Below are positions 62,380 to 64,000 of a stretch of DNA of 64,000 nt, piece by piece (the stretch's first letter is position 1; the number at the start of each line of letters is the position of its first letter). The stretch comes from Typhlomys cinereus (Eukaryota > Chordata > Mammalia > Rodentia > Platacanthomyidae), in contig JALPQD010000295.1 in NCBI GenBank assembly GCA_023101885.1, positions 2,780,505 through 2,844,504 of the forward strand. The letters are read 5' to 3'. The position numbers were made by a program, and so were the translations under genes. The notes below the pieces were generated by a model. It was not told the DNA's origin, did no database searches, and saw only the letters and a program-made list of their open reading frames with translations.

Positions 62380-63400
62380 TGACTGTGGACTGCTCAGTTA
62401 TAAAAAAGACATCTAAGTTACCCACACTCCAAGGCTCAGGGAACTTCCAGGAAATGGGAGTGGTAAGGTTTCAAGAGCTTGAAGGGGGTAGGGATCTCAG
62501 GCCATATATTATCTTCTGGACATGACAATGCAATTGTGAATTGATTGTAGCTATGTATGTTTCCACAGGACCTACACGGGTGTATTAGTCAGGTTCTCTA
62601 GAGATGCAGAATCGACACAATGAATATATAAGGAATATATTGAGTTGGCTTACAGATATGGCCAAGGTAGTCCAACGATAGCTGCCAGTAGCTGCTCAGT
62701 TCAGTAGTCAAGTGGATGATGGCTGAAGGTTGGAGAATTCCTAGAGTCTTTAGTCTAGCCGACGAGTTTGAGGGCTGGAAGGATAGAGGGTTGAAGAAAC
62801 CGGGTGGCCAGAAGGAAGAGCCATTCCTAGCACAGCTGCAATAAGCATCTTTTCTCTTTGGTGACTCTTTTTTATATGATCCAGTACTGGGAGGATTCTA
62901 TGAGATCTTTGGAGGTTCTGATAGGATCTAGAATGAGTATAATCCTTTCAAGTAGTCTCAGTTGATCCTTCCAGGTGTGGTCTCAGCCTATTTTAGTTAA
63001 TACTGGGTGTGTCAAGTTGATACCCAGGTTTAACTATCACAATGGAATTTGCATGTAAAGTGTCAACACTTCACCACTGAAGAGGAAAAATCTCAAGAAG
63101 CCCCACACTTCCCTGGGAGACTGATGAGGGTTAATGTTGAGTGATAGGAAGGAAGATGCTTTCCTCAATGGTATGCTCACTGATAAATGATTCTTGCTCC
63201 AGCAAGTACTCAAATACATGCCAGGAACTCAAAGGCAACTCTCTTGAAACTCAATAGGTGATTCATGCAAACAGAATATAAATGAAAATAGGAGGGAGAC
63301 AGAAAGAGAAGAATGGCTGTACTGGGAAAAGGAGAGGTATAGTTATTTAAATATCATAATCTCCTTATATTCATGCATGAAGCACTAAAAGAATTTTTTA
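62380..63400 (+). mobile_element. Probable old L1 3' UTR split by an LTR
   Basis: ccacactccaaggctcaggg to agctatgtatgtttccacag on one side and a purine-rich part with taaatgaaaataggagggag on the other resemble the L1 3' UTR. The LTR 62581-63041 lies between. Confidence 0.4.
62581..63041 (+). mobile_element. ERVL-type (MLT2-like) LTR
   Basis: tgtattagtcaggttctcta start and gtcaagttgatacccaggtt ... actatcaca end are the conserved ends of MLT2/ERVL LTRs. No matching target duplication; old. Confidence 0.75.
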
Positions 63401-63559
63401 AAAAGCACAGATGGTTACATCAAGCCCACTAGAGGAACTAGTCTTCACATTCAAATTGGTTAGAAATCTAGTTATAGCTGCAAAAATCTTTTGACTTTGG
63501 CCAAAACACAACCTAATCACAAAATTGGGAGCTTATATTCTAGGTCCTGCCAACATCCA

Positions 63560-64000
63560 AGGATAAGAAATTTTGAAATATGTGTCCTTCAGGAGGCAGC
63601 AATCTTGGGTGCCACCTTCAAATTTGGCCATTTCAGGAATTGATGTTGTTATTCTACTGGTGTATGAGTTAGATGTTAAATGCTGTCCAATTTTATAGAG
63701 AGTCATTTTGCTTCCAGATTGCTGTACTGCTTGGCACTCCAAATCCAGCATATGTGAGTAACCTTATCTCTCCATATCCTTGCTAGTATTTGGTACATCA
63801 CTGGTAATAATTTTTGTTATTCCAATCTGAATATGTGAATATCTCATTGAGATTTCAGCTTTCATTTCTCTTTTAGATAATGATGCTAAAGATAATTAAA
63901 ATCTGTTGTTCATTTATATTGGCTTAGGTTTTGCTTCATGTCCAGCAATCCATACAAGGTCTTTATTAACTTCCTCTGCTTCATTCCTGGATGTAATGAT
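63560..64000 (-). mobile_element. Old L1 ORF2 3' region, antisense, running off the window
   Basis: tctccatatccttgctagta, ttgttattccaatctgaata and tctcattgagatttcagctt are a diverged complement of the ORF2 C-terminal region. Confidence 0.55.

Noticed and set aside
49000..64000. Search for a TRAV21-type segment upstream of TRAV22
   Set aside because: The interval is nearly all repeats, and no V exon or RSS was recognised.

Overview
This is a stretch of mammalian, almost certainly rodent, nuclear DNA from the V-gene part of the T-cell receptor alpha/delta (TRA/TRD) locus. The host genes are single V segments, all on the minus strand, so the locus reads from high to low coordinates. In that order they are a TRAV22-like segment (47998-48505), a TRAV23/DV6-like segment (39113-39607), a TRDV1-like segment (34856-35412) and a decayed second TRDV1-like copy (30225-30744). 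From memory of the human locus the order is TRAV22, TRAV23/DV6, TRDV1, TRAV24, so this looks like a conserved syntenic block. The three good segments each have a leader exon with a GT donor, a short intron (131-197 bp), an AG acceptor, an open V exon with Cys23, Trp41 and Cys104, and a heptamer-23-nonamer recombination signal. No D, J or C segment is present. The V segments are independent rearrangement units: one is joined to a J (alpha) or D/J (delta) segment beyond the low-coordinate edge, and its own promoter then drives the assembled receptor chain.

The rest is mostly interspersed repeats. B1- and B4-like SINEs and Lx-like L1 tails indicate a myodont rodent. The youngest SINE is a B2-superfamily element: it has the usual 'ggctggagagrtggctca' head but a body and (CA)n tail unlike mouse or rat B2. 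Several copies still have near-perfect target-site duplications. I infer a lineage outside Muridae; a jerboa-like dipodoid is a guess, not shown.

Layout: 0-6 kb, L1 tails and unassigned AT-rich DNA; 6.3-8.8 kb, an L1 with a 5' inversion; 9-27 kb, SINEs, ERVL-type LTRs, L1 tails and microsatellites; 27.3-30.0 kb, a truncated antisense L1; 30.2-30.9 kb, the V pseudogene; 31.8-34.1 kb, two sense L1 tails; 34.8-35.5 kb, the TRDV1-like gene; 35.74-36.15 kb, a 405-bp element with long terminal inverted repeats and TA flanks; 36.91-37.38 kb, a solo LTR with a 6-bp duplication; 39-40 kb, TRAV23/DV6-like; 41.8-46.4 kb, simple repeats and nested SINEs; 48-48.5 kb, TRAV22-like; 50-61 kb, L1 tails and a long antisense L1 broken by a solo LTR, a paired-LTR element and a sense L1; 61-64 kb, a young SINE, an ERVL-type LTR and L1 fragments.

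No RNA gene, CRISPR array, bacterial-type operon or clearly new coding system was found. The least explained items are the TIR element next to the TRDV1-like gene, the TRDV1 duplicate with a nearly intact recombination signal, the lineage-specific SINE and an AT-rich palindrome cluster near 6.0-6.1 kb. Homology calls are from reading the sequence; no search was run.
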